Of a stretch of DNA of 64,000 nt, positions 8,457 through 18,238 are shown one piece after another. Each line of letters begins with the position of its first letter. Position 1 is the stretch's first letter. Source of the DNA: Butyrivibrio sp. WCD3002 (GTDB lineage: Bacteria > Bacillota > Clostridia > Lachnospirales > Lachnospiraceae). The notes under the pieces were generated by a model. That model was not told the DNA's origin. It ran no database searches and saw only the letters and a list, made by a program, of their open reading frames with translations. The position numbers and the translations under genes were made by a program. Location of the stretch: assembly GCF_000424265.1 (NCBI RefSeq), contig NZ_AUJO01000013.1, positions 62,001 to 126,000 on the forward strand, in the 5' to 3' direction.

Positions 8457-10052
8457 TTACTTAAGTACATCTACTGCAGCTCTCTCGATTGCGAGGCCAG
8501 CATTGTAATCCTTCATGAACTCATCAAAGCCCTTAACGTCATCAGCAACAGGGTCGCAGGTCTCAACCTTGCCATCCTTAAATACCTTATTGTTAAGGTA
8601 ATTCTCAAGCGTCTCTCCATCTTCCTTATTAAGCATGAAACCTGCAAGGATTGCCTGACCCCAGGGACCGCCTTCTCCAGCTGTCTCCATAAGCTTAATG
8701 GGTGTATCGAGGGCTGCTGCCATAACTCTGTCACCAACGCCTCTTATCTTGAAGAATCCTCCCTGGCCAAAGAAGAAGTCAGCCTTAACATTCTCCTCCT
8801 TCATAAGGATATCGTTACCAACCTTAAGAGCGCCAAGTGCTGTGTAAAGATGTGTTCTCATGAAGTTTGCAAGATTCATCTTTGCATCAGGTCTTCTTAC
8901 GAAAAGAGGTCTTCCTTCGTTGAAGCCTGTAATGCTCTCACCTGAGAAATAGTTATATGCAAGAAGTCCGCCGCAATCTGCGTCACCCTCCATAGCCTTT
9001 CTGTAAAGTGTTCCGTAAAGTGTATCATCATCAACATCGGCGCCAACAGCCTGTGCAAACTCTCTGAAAAGTCCTACATAAGCGTTGAGGTCAGATGTGC
9101 AGTTATTGCAGTGAACCATTGCAACCTGCTCGCCTGAAGGTGTTGTAACAAGGTCAAGCTCAGGATATGCCTTTGAAAGGTCATGTTCAAGAACGACCAT
9201 TGAAAATACTGATGTTCCTGCTGAGATGTTACCTGTTCTTACGCCAACTGAGTTTGTGGCAACCATTCCGGTTCCTGCATCGCCCTCGGGAGGACATACG
9301 GGAATACCTGCCTGAAGTGTTCCTGTAGGATCGAGCTTCTTAGCGCCTTCAGCTGTAAGCTTTCCTGCGTCAGCTCCTGCGGGAAGAGACTTCGGAATAA
9401 TATCGCGAAGCTTAAAGCCAAAGCCCTTCTCCTCTGTAAGCTTGTCAAACTGACCTACCATTTTCTCGTTATAATCACATGTTGATGAGTCGATAGGGAA
9501 CATACCTGAAGCATCTCCTACGCCGAGAACCTTCTCGCCTGTAAGCTGCCAGTGAATATAACCTGCAAGAGTTGTAAAGAAATCAACCTTGCTAACATGC
9601 TCCTCGCCGTTAAGCATTGCCTGATAGAGATGAGCGATACTCCAACGCTGAGGAATGTGATAGCCGAAAAGATCTGTAAGCTCATCAGAAGCCTTCTCGG
9701 TAATTGTATTTCTCCATGTACGGAAGGGAACAAGAAGTTCTCCATCCTTATCAAAAGCCATATAGCCATGCATCATTGCTGAAAAGCCCATAGCTCCGAC
9801 CTTAGTAAGCTTTTCCCCATACTGCTTCTCAACGTCCTTAGCAAGGTTTGCATAGCAGTCCTGAAGTCCACCCCAAATATCCTCAAGGGTATAAGTCCAG
9901 ATACCATTATCAAGTCTGTTCTCCCAGCTGTGAGAACCCTGTGCTATAGGATTGTTATCCATATCTGTAAGCACTGCCTTGATTCTGGTTGAACCAAATT
10001 CAATTCCTAGTAAAGTCTTGCCTTCAGCGATAAAACTTTTTGCATCTCCCAT
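8457..10052 (-). CDS. FGGY-family carbohydrate kinase, probable L-ribulokinase
   Basis: A 531-residue two-domain sugar kinase. The N-terminal ATPase motif [17 protein letters not shown], an [13 protein letters not shown] segment and a C-terminal glycine-rich [16 protein letters not shown] place it in the FGGY group. It does not look like classical AraB in length or wording. The adjacent araD gene, 11 bp downstream, makes L-ribulose the most likely substrate; xylulose is the alternative. The operon is preceded by a perfect palindrome near the promoter (10135-10158). Confidence 0.85.
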   Translation of the reverse strand: MGDAKSFIAEGKTLLGIEFGSTRIKAVLTDMDNNPIAQGSHSWENRLDNGIWTYTLEDIWGGLQDCYANLAKDVEKQYGEKLTKVGAMGFSAMMHGYMAFDKDGELLVPFRTWRNTITEKASDELTDLFGYHIPQRWSIAHLYQAMLNGEEHVSKVDFFTTLAGYIHWQLTGEKVLGVGDASGMFPIDSSTCDYNEKMVGQFDKLTEEKGFGFKLRDIIPKSLPAGADAGKLTAEGAKKLDPTGTLQAGIPVCPPEGDAGTGMVATNSVGVRTGNISAGTSVFSMVVLEHDLSKAYPELDLVTTPSGEQVAMVHCNNCTSDLNAYVGLFREFAQAVGADVDDDTLYGTLYRKAMEGDADCGGLLAYNYFSGESITGFNEGRPLFVRRPDAKMNLANFMRTHLYTALGALKVGNDILMKEENVKADFFFGQGGFFKIRGVGDRVMAAALDTPIKLMETAGEGGPWGQAILAGFMLNKEDGETLENYLNNKVFKDGKVETCDPVADDVKGFDEFMKDYNAGLAIERAAVDVLK

Positions 10053-10115
10053 TTAATGCACCTTCCCTTCTGTATTTTGCCTGGTTTTGTGTTAGTGTTT
10101 ATGCTCACAATGAAC

Positions 10116-10158
10116 ATTATAATATAGTTTATAATAGTCCGCACTACTATGCGGACTA
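10116..10158 (-). promoter_or_regulatory. Candidate promoter and palindromic operator upstream of kinase-araD
   Basis: A perfect 9-bp dyad (TAGTCCGCA/TGCGGACTA, 10135-10143 with 10150-10158) lies just upstream of a minus-strand TATAAT (10116-10121). No good -35 is present; the dyad covers that position, as an activator or repressor site would. The alternative is a terminator of the SGNH gene, but the T-tract follows the hairpin only on the plus strand. Confidence 0.45.
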
Positions 10159-10205
10159 ATTTTTTATAAAAATTTAAAATATTTTACTTTTTTGTGTAAT
10201 ATTTT

Positions 10206-11945
10206 TTATTCGACAACGCCAAAGCCCAGTATTGTGAACTTTTTACTCTCCATATCCTTAGCCATACGAATCTCGACTTCGTGTTCCTTTGTCTCTTCCT
10301 CATTAAGGATGATGACAGGATTGCAGTGAGTCCAGCCTGTCTTTAAAGGATCGGCATCCATTACCTTTTTACCGTCAACAAATACCTCTGCTGTACCTGC
10401 TGTCGGAAGTCCCGAATCCTTGAAAACAAGCAGCAGCTTTTTACAGCTAAGCTTTAATCTGAAAGGATCATCTCCCTGCGCATCATCAAGATGTGCCCAG
10501 TTATAGGGGAACTCAGGAACCTGAGTAATCTCGCTATCCATCTCGACCTTCTGAAGATCCTTATCTATTTCTGAGAAGGCACCCATCTCAAAAAGAGTTA
10601 TTCCAAATCTGCTCTTTAAAAGCGGCATTTCTTTTCTGTCAAGAAGTATAACCTTTTCAAAATCCTTGCCAAGGACAGGTGCGATATCTTCAACAGGTAT
10701 TTCTTCTTCATTACTTCCGACTCTTCCTGCATTTACTTCATCAAGTACATAAAGAAGTGAGTCACACATTACCTGATGTCCAAGGTTACTTGGGTGATAT
10801 ACATCATAGAAGAACTGGTTCTTGGATATTACCCTGCCATCCTGTGGAAGCAGAGAAAACTGAGGTGTCACAGCATTCAGAATGCTTACCATAGGAAGGT
10901 TATATCTTTCTCCGACAGGTGACAGTCTGTCCTGAAGATTCCAGTCGTATGAGAATACTGCAAAAAGCAGTATTACAGCAGGCTTCCAGGGAAGCGCAAG
11001 AGCCTTTCTTACAAGTGACTCATAGCATACGCCCTTGGTCTCATCGCCCTCGTCATTAACAGCAAACTCGATCACTACAAGATCCGGCTGTTCCTGACCA
11101 TCTCTTAAAACATCTCTCTCGAATCTGATCATTCCAAGCTCTGAGGGAGTTCCGCCAACGCCTGCTTTTACAAGCTTAACCTTTCCTTCCTTAGAGAACT
11201 TCTTCTCGAATTCATTGGCAAAAAGTCTTGCATAGCTTTTCTCATGGATCGGTATAGCACCTGCTCCTTGAGTTATTGAACCGCCTATGAATGAAAGTGT
11301 TACTTCTTCACCCATTGCCGCTTTTTCGAGAACCTTTTCAAGTCTTTTTGTATTGCCTGCCTTCATAAGGCTTCTCGCAATCATTTCTTTATATCCGTCA
11401 GATTCAAAATCCACCGCATATTCCATTGGCTGCGGAGGAGCTGTAAATCCGTCGTTTAGATAAAATCTCACATCTGCCATTGCCTGAACTCCGGATTCCG
11501 GAAATTCAAAGCGGATCTGTCCTATCTCATAATCTGTAGGAACCCATGAAACATCAGCAAGATCAATAGTCGTCTCCATACCATCGGTTTCAAATTCTTT
11601 TGTTATCTCAGTCGCAGGTTCTCCGGGATTTCTCGGATACATCTGCATTACAAATTTTACTTTTTCATCATTGATTCTTGAAGAAACACTTACACCGATA
11701 CTGTGAACCATTTTTCTGAAGCCCCTTGTGCTCTTAAGGTTAGTAAGCATCTCTTCATCTGTTACATTACCGGAAAGCTTTGCAGCATCAATGATCCTTC
11801 CGTCATTTTCATATATAAACTGAATTCCCCTTCCATCAGGCTGAGGAGCTCCGAATATTCCCTTACCCTGCATTATGAAAAAATATGGGCGTTTTTTCTC
11901 CGGATCCTTTGGCGCTGTGGGTCCTTTTCTTTCCATTACCTGCAT
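10206..11945 (-). CDS. SGNH/GDSL-family carbohydrate esterase-like hydrolase
   Basis: A 579-residue protein with no signal peptide. ATG at 11945 has AAGGAA at 8-nt spacing; a TTG two codons earlier is less likely. An N-terminal ~180-residue beta-rich region is followed by an SGNH hydrolase core: block I FIGGSITQGAGA (Ser near 223), an Asn-containing VIEFAVNDEGD block, and the Asp/His pair in DVYHPSNLGH. A C-terminal beta domain follows. SGNH enzymes near xylan loci are usually acetyl-xylan or feruloyl-type esterases, but the substrate is inferred. It lies downstream of the long transporter operon, past a terminator. Confidence 0.8.
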   Translation of the reverse strand: MQVMERKGPTAPKDPEKKRPYFFIMQGKGIFGAPQPDGRGIQFIYENDGRIIDAAKLSGNVTDEEMLTNLKSTRGFRKMVHSIGVSVSSRINDEKVKFVMQMYPRNPGEPATEITKEFETDGMETTIDLADVSWVPTDYEIGQIRFEFPESGVQAMADVRFYLNDGFTAPPQPMEYAVDFESDGYKEMIARSLMKAGNTKRLEKVLEKAAMGEEVTLSFIGGSITQGAGAIPIHEKSYARLFANEFEKKFSKEGKVKLVKAGVGGTPSELGMIRFERDVLRDGQEQPDLVVIEFAVNDEGDETKGVCYESLVRKALALPWKPAVILLFAVFSYDWNLQDRLSPVGERYNLPMVSILNAVTPQFSLLPQDGRVISKNQFFYDVYHPSNLGHQVMCDSLLYVLDEVNAGRVGSNEEEIPVEDIAPVLGKDFEKVILLDRKEMPLLKSRFGITLFEMGAFSEIDKDLQKVEMDSEITQVPEFPYNWAHLDDAQGDDPFRLKLSCKKLLLVFKDSGLPTAGTAEVFVDGKKVMDADPLKTGWTHCNPVIILNEEETKEHEVEIRMAKDMESKKFTILGFGVVE

Positions 11946-12012
11946 AATCAAATTCCTTCAATTTTGTTCTGTTAAAAAGCACTTCTTTAAAAAAGTACCG
12001 ACGTTATCTGCC

Positions 12013-12051
12013 TAAAAAACAAATAGGGCGATGTCTTTACAGACACCGCCC
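12013..12051 (-). terminator. Terminator of the long transporter operon
   Basis: The stem GGGCGGTGTC.../...GACATCGCCC with one wobble (12025-12051) is followed on the minus strand by TATTTGTTTTTTA. It lies 34 nt past the stop of the second SBP gene. Confidence 0.85.
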
Positions 12052-12084
12052 AAATTTACATTAACAGTTTCTGTTAAATGTTAA

Positions 12085-13626
12085 TTATTTGTTTGCATCA
12101 TCTACATAAGACTTCCATGTATCTCTGATTGCTTCAACCTGCTCAGATACAACTGCGCCGGGAGCGATGTTCCATACGAAGTCAGAACCAAGGCTGAGGT
12201 TAGGAACCATGCCGTGGTATGCGATAGTACCCTTCTCTGTCATCATTGTGATAGTCTCATCAACTGCTCTGCTGTCGAAGATACCATTTCTAGCTGTTGA
12301 AAGATATCCGTTGTAATCTACATACTCAGCTGCAGGAGCATTTGTGTAAAGGTTCCAAGCGAATGCAAGCTTCCAAGCCTTATCAGCATCATAGCAAGCA
12401 GGAATTGAAACCGGGTTGTTTGTCCAAACGTTGATGTAATCAGAAGCCTTAGGTCCCTTAGGGAACATAACGAATCCAAGTTCATCAGGCATATCCTCAA
12501 GGAAGTTGCCAGGGCATCCAGCATACTCATCCTCTACAAGGAATGCAGCCTGTCCGTTGATGAATGCTTCTTTGTAGTAATCCCACTCAGCGCCTTCAGG
12601 ATCGGGCATATCATAGTTGTCATAGATCTTTACGCACCACTCAAGAGCTTCAAGTGTGTTAGGGTTCTCAAGTTCATATGTAAATCCGTTAGCATCCTTG
12701 CCGATAAACTCACCGTTATTAGCAAATACTGCCTCAGTTGTCATAACACCTTCGTTAAGTGTAAGACCATAAACATCGATAACACCATCGTTGTCTGTAT
12801 CTCTCTGAACCTTGGAAAGGAGATCCTCGAAAGCATCCCATGTCCATGTTCCGTCTGCCTGCATATCATAGATTGTCTCAGGATCGATACCTGCATCTGT
12901 AAGGAGTCTCTTGTTGAAGTAAACACCTGTACGAGCTTCTGAATATCCAGCGAACATAGCATAGATCTTGTCGCCATCTGAGTACTGCTCATGAAGCTTG
13001 TTTCTCTGGAACTTATCCTGTGAGAAATCAAGGCAGTCAAGTGTAGAAAGGTCATACATAAGACCGTTAGCCATAGCTGATGTGATAGCCGGATCATCAC
13101 GAAGTGTGAAGAGGTAGTTAGAGCCATCATCACCTGTTGTAGCGTAATCTACGAAATCTGTAGGTGTTGAACCCCAATCGGAGATAGCCTGAGACTTGAT
13201 TGTGAAGTTGTATGTCTCCTGGATCCAATCTCTGTACTCCTGAAGAGCTTCCTCATAATCGTTCTGAGGTTCTGCCGGGTCACCTGACCACCAGTCACGG
13301 ATGATGATATCCATACCACCAAGGTCGATGGGGTTGCCATCAGCATCTGTGATAACCTGATAAGGATCGTAGTCGCTATCAGCTACTTCTTCCTCTTCCT
13401 CATCCTCTTCTTCGTCAGCTTCTTCTTCATCAGCTGCTTCCTCTGTGTCCTCTGTTTCTTCCTCTGCAGCATCCTCAGCTACTTCTTCTGTCTCTGTAGC
13501 TTCAGCCTGGTCTGCTTCAGTTGCAGGTGCCTCAGTGTTTGATGAGCCACCGCATGCTGCCATACTCATGAGCATGGCTGCTGTTGTGATAACAGCGGTT
13601 GTCTTTGTTGTTAGAGATCTTTTCAT
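12085..13626 (-). CDS. Extracellular solute-binding lipoprotein (family 1), second SBP of the operon
   Basis: A 513-residue sugar ABC transporter binding protein. The signal peptide ends in MSMAAC, a lipobox, so it is membrane-anchored outside the cell. Residues ~30-85 form an extremely Glu/Asp/Ala-rich linker before the SBP fold begins (VITDADGNPIDLGGMDIIIRDWW). Later features such as GQAAFLVEDEYAG and WTNNPVSIPA fit the family 1 oligosaccharide SBPs. It follows two permease genes after an 83-bp gap with a hairpin (13679-13696). No ATPase gene is nearby. The ligand is unknown; a xylan-derived oligosaccharide is likely by context. Confidence 0.88.
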   Translation of the reverse strand: MKRSLTTKTTAVITTAAMLMSMAACGGSSNTEAPATEADQAEATETEEVAEDAAEEETEDTEEAADEEEADEEEDEEEEEVADSDYDPYQVITDADGNPIDLGGMDIIIRDWWSGDPAEPQNDYEEALQEYRDWIQETYNFTIKSQAISDWGSTPTDFVDYATTGDDGSNYLFTLRDDPAITSAMANGLMYDLSTLDCLDFSQDKFQRNKLHEQYSDGDKIYAMFAGYSEARTGVYFNKRLLTDAGIDPETIYDMQADGTWTWDAFEDLLSKVQRDTDNDGVIDVYGLTLNEGVMTTEAVFANNGEFIGKDANGFTYELENPNTLEALEWCVKIYDNYDMPDPEGAEWDYYKEAFINGQAAFLVEDEYAGCPGNFLEDMPDELGFVMFPKGPKASDYINVWTNNPVSIPACYDADKAWKLAFAWNLYTNAPAAEYVDYNGYLSTARNGIFDSRAVDETITMMTEKGTIAYHGMVPNLSLGSDFVWNIAPGAVVSEQVEAIRDTWKSYVDDANK

Positions 13627-13678
13627 ACTCTAATCCTCCTTTTTGAATACTCCTACTCATAGGAAACTTTTATATCCT

Positions 13679-13696
13679 CCGGAGCAAAGGCTCCGG
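13679..13696 (-). other. Intercistronic hairpin before the second SBP gene
   Basis: A perfect 7-bp stem CCGGAGC/GCTCCGG with a 4-nt loop and no U-tract. It is the kind of structure that stabilises or processes mRNA so that the SBP is made in excess over the permeases. Confidence 0.5.
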
Positions 13697-13709
13697 CTGA
13701 CTACTTTTT

Positions 13710-14720
13710 TTACATCTTTATACCGGTACTGCTAATACTTTCTACGAATTCTCTCTGTGCGAAGAGGTAAATAACAATAATAGGTACAATGATGATAAGT
13801 GTTCCTGTTGCAAGAATACAGTTTGAATATGCAACAGAAATTGTGGTCTTAACTCCGTTAATTCTCTGAATGTAAGCTCCAAGGCTGTCTACGATTCTTG
13901 AAAGTCCTGTACTTACAAGCTTTGTGCTTCCAAGGAACATTCTGGAATAGAATCCGTCTGTCCACTGCCATACAAATGCAAACAGGAAGCATGAAGTAAT
14001 AATAGGTCTTGCCTGAGGAAGCATGATTGTGAAGAAGGTCTTAAGTGTTCCGCAACCATCAACATAAGCAGCCTCTTCCAGGTCGCCGGGAATATTTCTG
14101 AAATACTGACGGATCATGTAAATATACAATCCGTTCTTTAGTCCCATACATCCGGCACTCATCAGGTAATAAGGTAACTTTGATCCACGAAGGTTCAGCG
14201 TCTCTCCGGTTATCAACTTGAAAATACCAAGAACATCAAAGTATCTGAAGTGAAGGTGAAGTGAGCTGGCAATTGTCTGCGGCGGAATAAGAATTACCAA
14301 AAGGACCATCGCAAACCAGAACTTCTTACCGGGGAACTCAAATCTTGCAAATCCGTAACCAACCAGTGTGCACACTGCAATCTGTAGTGCCGCAATGGTA
14401 AGTGAGATCAAAAATGAATTGAGTACCGCTTCTTTTAAGCTTATAAGCTCTGCAGCAAGTCTGTAATTGGCTGTTGTGAAATGCTCGGGTATTGAGATTA
14501 CAACGGGGTTATACAGATCCTGCTCTGTCATAAAGCTTACAGAGATTTTATTGAGTATGGGCTGAATGATCATGAAGCACATTCCGAATAAAAGAATGAA
14601 TCTTATGATACTTACTGCCTTTTCTCCGATTACTTTTTTAAGAAGGTATCCTCCTGAGAGCTTGTTTCTCTCCCAGAATCCCATCTTTTTATAGCTTGCC
14701 ATAGCTTCTGAATTAGTCAT
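13710..14720 (-). CDS. Carbohydrate ABC transporter permease (MalG/AraQ type)
   Basis: An inner-membrane permease with about six helices. The EAA loop, which contacts the ATPase, reads EEAAYVDGCGTLKTFFTIM. The frame is open to 14810, but ATG at 14720 (MTNSEAMASYKKMGFW) follows GAGGG and overlaps the upstream permease stop by 8 bp, the usual coupled arrangement. This gives 336 aa. It pairs with the permease at 14713-15621 and the SBP at 12085-13626. Confidence 0.9.
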   Translation of the reverse strand: MTNSEAMASYKKMGFWERNKLSGGYLLKKVIGEKAVSIIRFILLFGMCFMIIQPILNKISVSFMTEQDLYNPVVISIPEHFTTANYRLAAELISLKEAVLNSFLISLTIAALQIAVCTLVGYGFARFEFPGKKFWFAMVLLVILIPPQTIASSLHLHFRYFDVLGIFKLITGETLNLRGSKLPYYLMSAGCMGLKNGLYIYMIRQYFRNIPGDLEEAAYVDGCGTLKTFFTIMLPQARPIITSCFLFAFVWQWTDGFYSRMFLGSTKLVSTGLSRIVDSLGAYIQRINGVKTTISVAYSNCILATGTLIIIVPIIVIYLFAQREFVESISSTGIKM

Positions 14721-15621
14721 AATAGTAAACCCTCTTTGAAATGAAATATGATGTAATTCCAACAAACGCAAGGACAAGCACAAAGTAAATCCAAGACATT
14801 GCTGAAGCATTTCCGTACTGCTGCTGATCGATCATAACCTTCTGAATCTTCTCGATAACCTGGTTATCAGATCTCATACAGAAATCGACTACTGTGTAAA
14901 TCCAGTTAACAAGGAAAAGTGAGCTTATCATAGGGAATGTGATCTTCCAGAGGCTTTCCCATTTAGTACATCCCTCGATATCAGCGGCTTCATACATGCT
15001 TGATGAGATGGTCTGAAGTCCTGAGAGGAAAATGATGATCTGGATACCTGATGCAAGGGCTACATCATAGATATTGTCGATAACCTCGAATACCTGCTCG
15101 TATGCTCTTACACCGACGCCTGCTGTTCTCAATATATCCTCAAGAGCTGCTGTCACGCTGACACCCTCTGTTGTCTGCTCAATTGTCTGAGCCAGGGATG
15201 CCATGAGCTGGTTATTTGATTCAAGACCGATAATAACACCGGATGAAAGAATAACCGGAAGGAAGAATATAGCTCTTACAAGAGCTCTTCCCTTGAATTT
15301 CTGGTTAAGGATCAGTGCCACGAAAAAGCTGAACACGATTATAGCCAGTGAATAAACCATCATTCTTGAAAGCTCTTCCACAAGGAGTCTTGTATATTCA
15401 GGGTCAACTCTGAATGCGAACTTGAAGTTTTCTAATCCCGCCAGAGTTTTCGTAATCTTACCTGCTGAAAGATCCACATTACAAAAACTCATATACAATG
15501 ACTCAAAAAGCGGTTTAACAAGGAATACCAGGAAACCGATTATGAACGGGGATATGAAAAGATATCCTGATATGGCTTTTCTTTTCTGTAATCCGGCCAG
15601 TTTGTTTTTCTGCTTACTCAT
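14713..15621 (-). CDS. Sugar ABC transporter permease (UgpA/MalF type)
   Basis: A 302-residue membrane permease. It begins with a basic N-terminus, then GYLFISPFIIGFLVFLVKPL, typical of the MalF/UgpA group. The EAA loop is EAADIEGCTKWESLWKITFP. An unusual ~60-residue periplasmic-side insertion (IGLESNNQLMASLAQTIEQT onward) lies between helices. It starts 16 bp after the DUF5696-like gene, so the second transporter is transcribed with the surface proteins. Confidence 0.9.
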   Translation of the reverse strand: MSKQKNKLAGLQKRKAISGYLFISPFIIGFLVFLVKPLFESLYMSFCNVDLSAGKITKTLAGLENFKFAFRVDPEYTRLLVEELSRMMVYSLAIIVFSFFVALILNQKFKGRALVRAIFFLPVILSSGVIIGLESNNQLMASLAQTIEQTTEGVSVTAALEDILRTAGVGVRAYEQVFEVIDNIYDVALASGIQIIIFLSGLQTISSSMYEAADIEGCTKWESLWKITFPMISSLFLVNWIYTVVDFCMRSDNQVIEKIQKVMIDQQQYGNASAMSWIYFVLVLAFVGITSYFISKRVYYYD

Positions 15622-15637
15622 TACTATTTATCCTTTC

Positions 15638-18226
15638 TCACCTAGTTACCATATAATCCCTTGCCGGAACCTTTACTCCATCCTCAGTTACAAATTCGCT
15701 GTAACCGTAGTTTACATAAACCGCTGTTCCATCGGCATATTCGGTACGGGAGACGTCTGCGCTCAGATTCTTGTGGTCTACCATTTCCTGATTGAAGGTA
15801 TGTCCGAGTTCATTGTTGTATCTTGTGTAGATCTCGAGCATCTTGTCCTTCCATGCATCAAAGGTTGCTCCGTAGTAATCTGTGTATAAGGTCTTCTGTG
15901 TTGCAAATGATGTCTCTTCCATGAATGTAAAATTAAGACCTGCGCCGTACTCTGCGCTGTAGAGAACCTCGTTCTCTTCGTTTCCGCAGATATTGATTGC
16001 TTTTCCTGTGTAGTTTGTTCTTCCATGTACTGCAAGCTGGAAGAAAGGAATGCACTCATCGAGGATTGTGTACTCACTACCTCTTAAATCCATGTCTGTT
16101 ATCATGCTTGCATAGGGAACTGCGTAATCATTACCCATGTTTACCATGATAGGTGTTCCTGCATCGGCAATGCTCTTAAGCCTCTCTGTCTGGAGGTTAA
16201 GAACCGCCTGTCTGCTGTAAGTGTTCTTCCTGTAGAAGTCTGATGAAAGATCCATGCCCAGATCCTGGAAGGAAGCGCCTGCTGCGTACTTATCAGCTGT
16301 TTTTGCAAGATTGCTCACAAGGCTGTCAGCCAGCTCTGTGTGAAGCAGATAGTATGTATTGTTTGAGTTTTCTCTCTCTGCATATGTGATATGACTGTAT
16401 TCATGAAGCTGTGCTCTCTCTTTACTGATGAGCTTGGCTGCATCGCGGAATGAGAAGAAGCCGTCGAATATGTTGCTGTCATATGCATACTGTGTAATTC
16501 CGTTTAAATAAACTGTTGCGCCCTTTGACTCAGCTGTGCTTATGAAGCTCTTAAGGTCGCTCTTTCCACCAAGTGCACCGATGGGCTTAATTGATTTAAG
16601 AAGCTTTTGCTTAACACCTCCGTTACACCATCCTGTGAGCTTGACATCCATGTTGGTAACGCCGCTGTCACTGAGCTGTGTAACTATATCTGCAGCTTCA
16701 TCGAAGCTTGTAAGCTTAAGAGGTCTTGATACCGGAATACCAACAATCTGCTTGATCTTGTCGATGGCTCCGACTATCTCGATGGCAACAGGTGTGCTCT
16801 CTTCATCAAGCATATCCAGATATCCTGAATACTCATTCTGTAAATAGCTGCCGTAATCCTTTGCCATGTCCACATAACTTCCTGAACCGATGAAGGAATA
16901 TCTCTGTCTGAGAGTCTCATTTGGAAGTTCAGGGATGTATTCGTAAATATCACTGTTAGCGATATCACCTACATCGTATTTTTCACGCTGATTTACGCTG
17001 TAAATTGCATTTACGTAATTGTAGCTGTTGTTTTTGCCTGCTACATCAGCCTGTACTGCTGCGTAGGATCTGCCATCCTCGAGAATACAGATGAAGGAAT
17101 CCTCTCCTTCAGATACACCGTACACTCCGTAGTAAGCTCTTGTGTCATGTACAACTGCATCTCTCTTTAAGCACTTATCCCAGCCATATACATTAGCATA
17201 GTAACTGCTCTGTGCTGTTTTACCGTTGTTAAAGCTTATTGTTGCTCCGCCGCCCTCGGGTACCATGATAAAGCCTTCGTCTTCAGGGCCGCCTGCTCCG
17301 AAATACGGAAGAGGTGTTATCGTATAAATAGGTGTTTCTTTATCATAAGCAAGATCTTCATAAGGAATTTCAACTACAAGGTCTTTTCCGTCAAGCTTGT
17401 AAATGATGCTTGCATTGAAGATCGGATTATCTGATGAGGTTGAAGACATATCAAGTGCTTTGTCTTCTATATAATCATCATAGGTGTAGCCTGCTGCAGC
17501 AAAAAGCTCCTCCATCTGCTGCTTGGTTGCATCCTTAGTCTTCTGTCTGAGGACATAGATTACACTCTCTTCGATGATGGGATAATTTGCGATCAGCTCG
17601 TCTTTATTGTCTTTCTTGCTAAGCTTATTGATGTCATATTTCTTGTAGTACTGCTTTACCAGATCGGCATCCTTCTTGTCCATCTTCTTAAGAAGCTTTT
17701 TGAATGCCTTCTTGGTTGCTACAGGAGGAATTGTGAACTCCTTGGAAACTGTACCCATTGAGTAATTTACCCGGATCTCATTATCTCCCGGAACAATCTC
17801 ATAAATTCCGTTCTGTGCACTGTAGCCGAATGAGTTATAGGTTGTCTCAAGACCCTGTGTGATTGAGTAGCTCATTACCAGTGGTGACTGGAGAAGAGCT
17901 TTTTCATCAGTAAGTGCTATAGGATCACTTGCTGCGTCCTTGGGATTTGAGTACCACACTTTACCGGAATCCTTAACTTCAATGGAGAACTCTGTTGTAG
18001 CGTTATCCATTACCAGCTTAAGTTCATCATTCTCTATGACTGTCTGTTCCTGCTCGCCTGTGTATGCGTAAGGAGCAATCGCTTCCTCATGTTCTGCCGG
18101 TGCTTTGTAGTTCATAACTACTATCACACCTACGAGGATGATCAGAAGAAGTATTATTTTAGGAAGCTGTGATAAAACCGCTTTCCCTATTTTTTTGGCT
18201 AAATTGTTCTTTTTCAAGTTCGTCAC
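15638..18226 (-). CDS. DUF5696-like large surface protein with N-terminal membrane anchor
   Basis: 862 residues. One N-terminal helix (LPKIILLLIILVGVIVV, residues ~22-40) has no lipobox or cleavage motif, so the rest probably stays tethered outside. The body starts with a beta-rich region (residues ~55-330), with a lysine-rich insertion near 190-230. A region resembling a TIM-barrel-like hydrolase (residues ~480-800) contains TNMDVKLTGWCNGGVKQK, KGATVYLNGITQYAYDS and LGMDLSSDFYRKN. I recognise the arrangement as the DUF5696 family, which has no known function. A glycoside-hydrolase-like role is an inference. Gaps to neighbours are 12 and 16 bp. Confidence 0.65.
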   Translation of the reverse strand: MTNLKKNNLAKKIGKAVLSQLPKIILLLIILVGVIVVMNYKAPAEHEEAIAPYAYTGEQEQTVIENDELKLVMDNATTEFSIEVKDSGKVWYSNPKDAASDPIALTDEKALLQSPLVMSYSITQGLETTYNSFGYSAQNGIYEIVPGDNEIRVNYSMGTVSKEFTIPPVATKKAFKKLLKKMDKKDADLVKQYYKKYDINKLSKKDNKDELIANYPIIEESVIYVLRQKTKDATKQQMEELFAAAGYTYDDYIEDKALDMSSTSSDNPIFNASIIYKLDGKDLVVEIPYEDLAYDKETPIYTITPLPYFGAGGPEDEGFIMVPEGGGATISFNNGKTAQSSYYANVYGWDKCLKRDAVVHDTRAYYGVYGVSEGEDSFICILEDGRSYAAVQADVAGKNNSYNYVNAIYSVNQREKYDVGDIANSDIYEYIPELPNETLRQRYSFIGSGSYVDMAKDYGSYLQNEYSGYLDMLDEESTPVAIEIVGAIDKIKQIVGIPVSRPLKLTSFDEAADIVTQLSDSGVTNMDVKLTGWCNGGVKQKLLKSIKPIGALGGKSDLKSFISTAESKGATVYLNGITQYAYDSNIFDGFFSFRDAAKLISKERAQLHEYSHITYAERENSNNTYYLLHTELADSLVSNLAKTADKYAAGASFQDLGMDLSSDFYRKNTYSRQAVLNLQTERLKSIADAGTPIMVNMGNDYAVPYASMITDMDLRGSEYTILDECIPFFQLAVHGRTNYTGKAINICGNEENEVLYSAEYGAGLNFTFMEETSFATQKTLYTDYYGATFDAWKDKMLEIYTRYNNELGHTFNQEMVDHKNLSADVSRTEYADGTAVYVNYGYSEFVTEDGVKVPARDYMVTR

Positions 18227-18238
18227 CTCTTGTTACTC

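Noticed and set aside
13445..13633. Ser/Ala-rich ORF antisense to the SBP signal and linker
   Set aside because: It is a shadow of the Glu/Ala-rich codons of the acidic linker; no ribosome-binding site or homology.
14721..14810. 30-codon extension of the permease into its upstream partner
   Set aside because: ATG 14720 has GAGGG upstream and gives the standard coupled overlap; the extension is not family-like.
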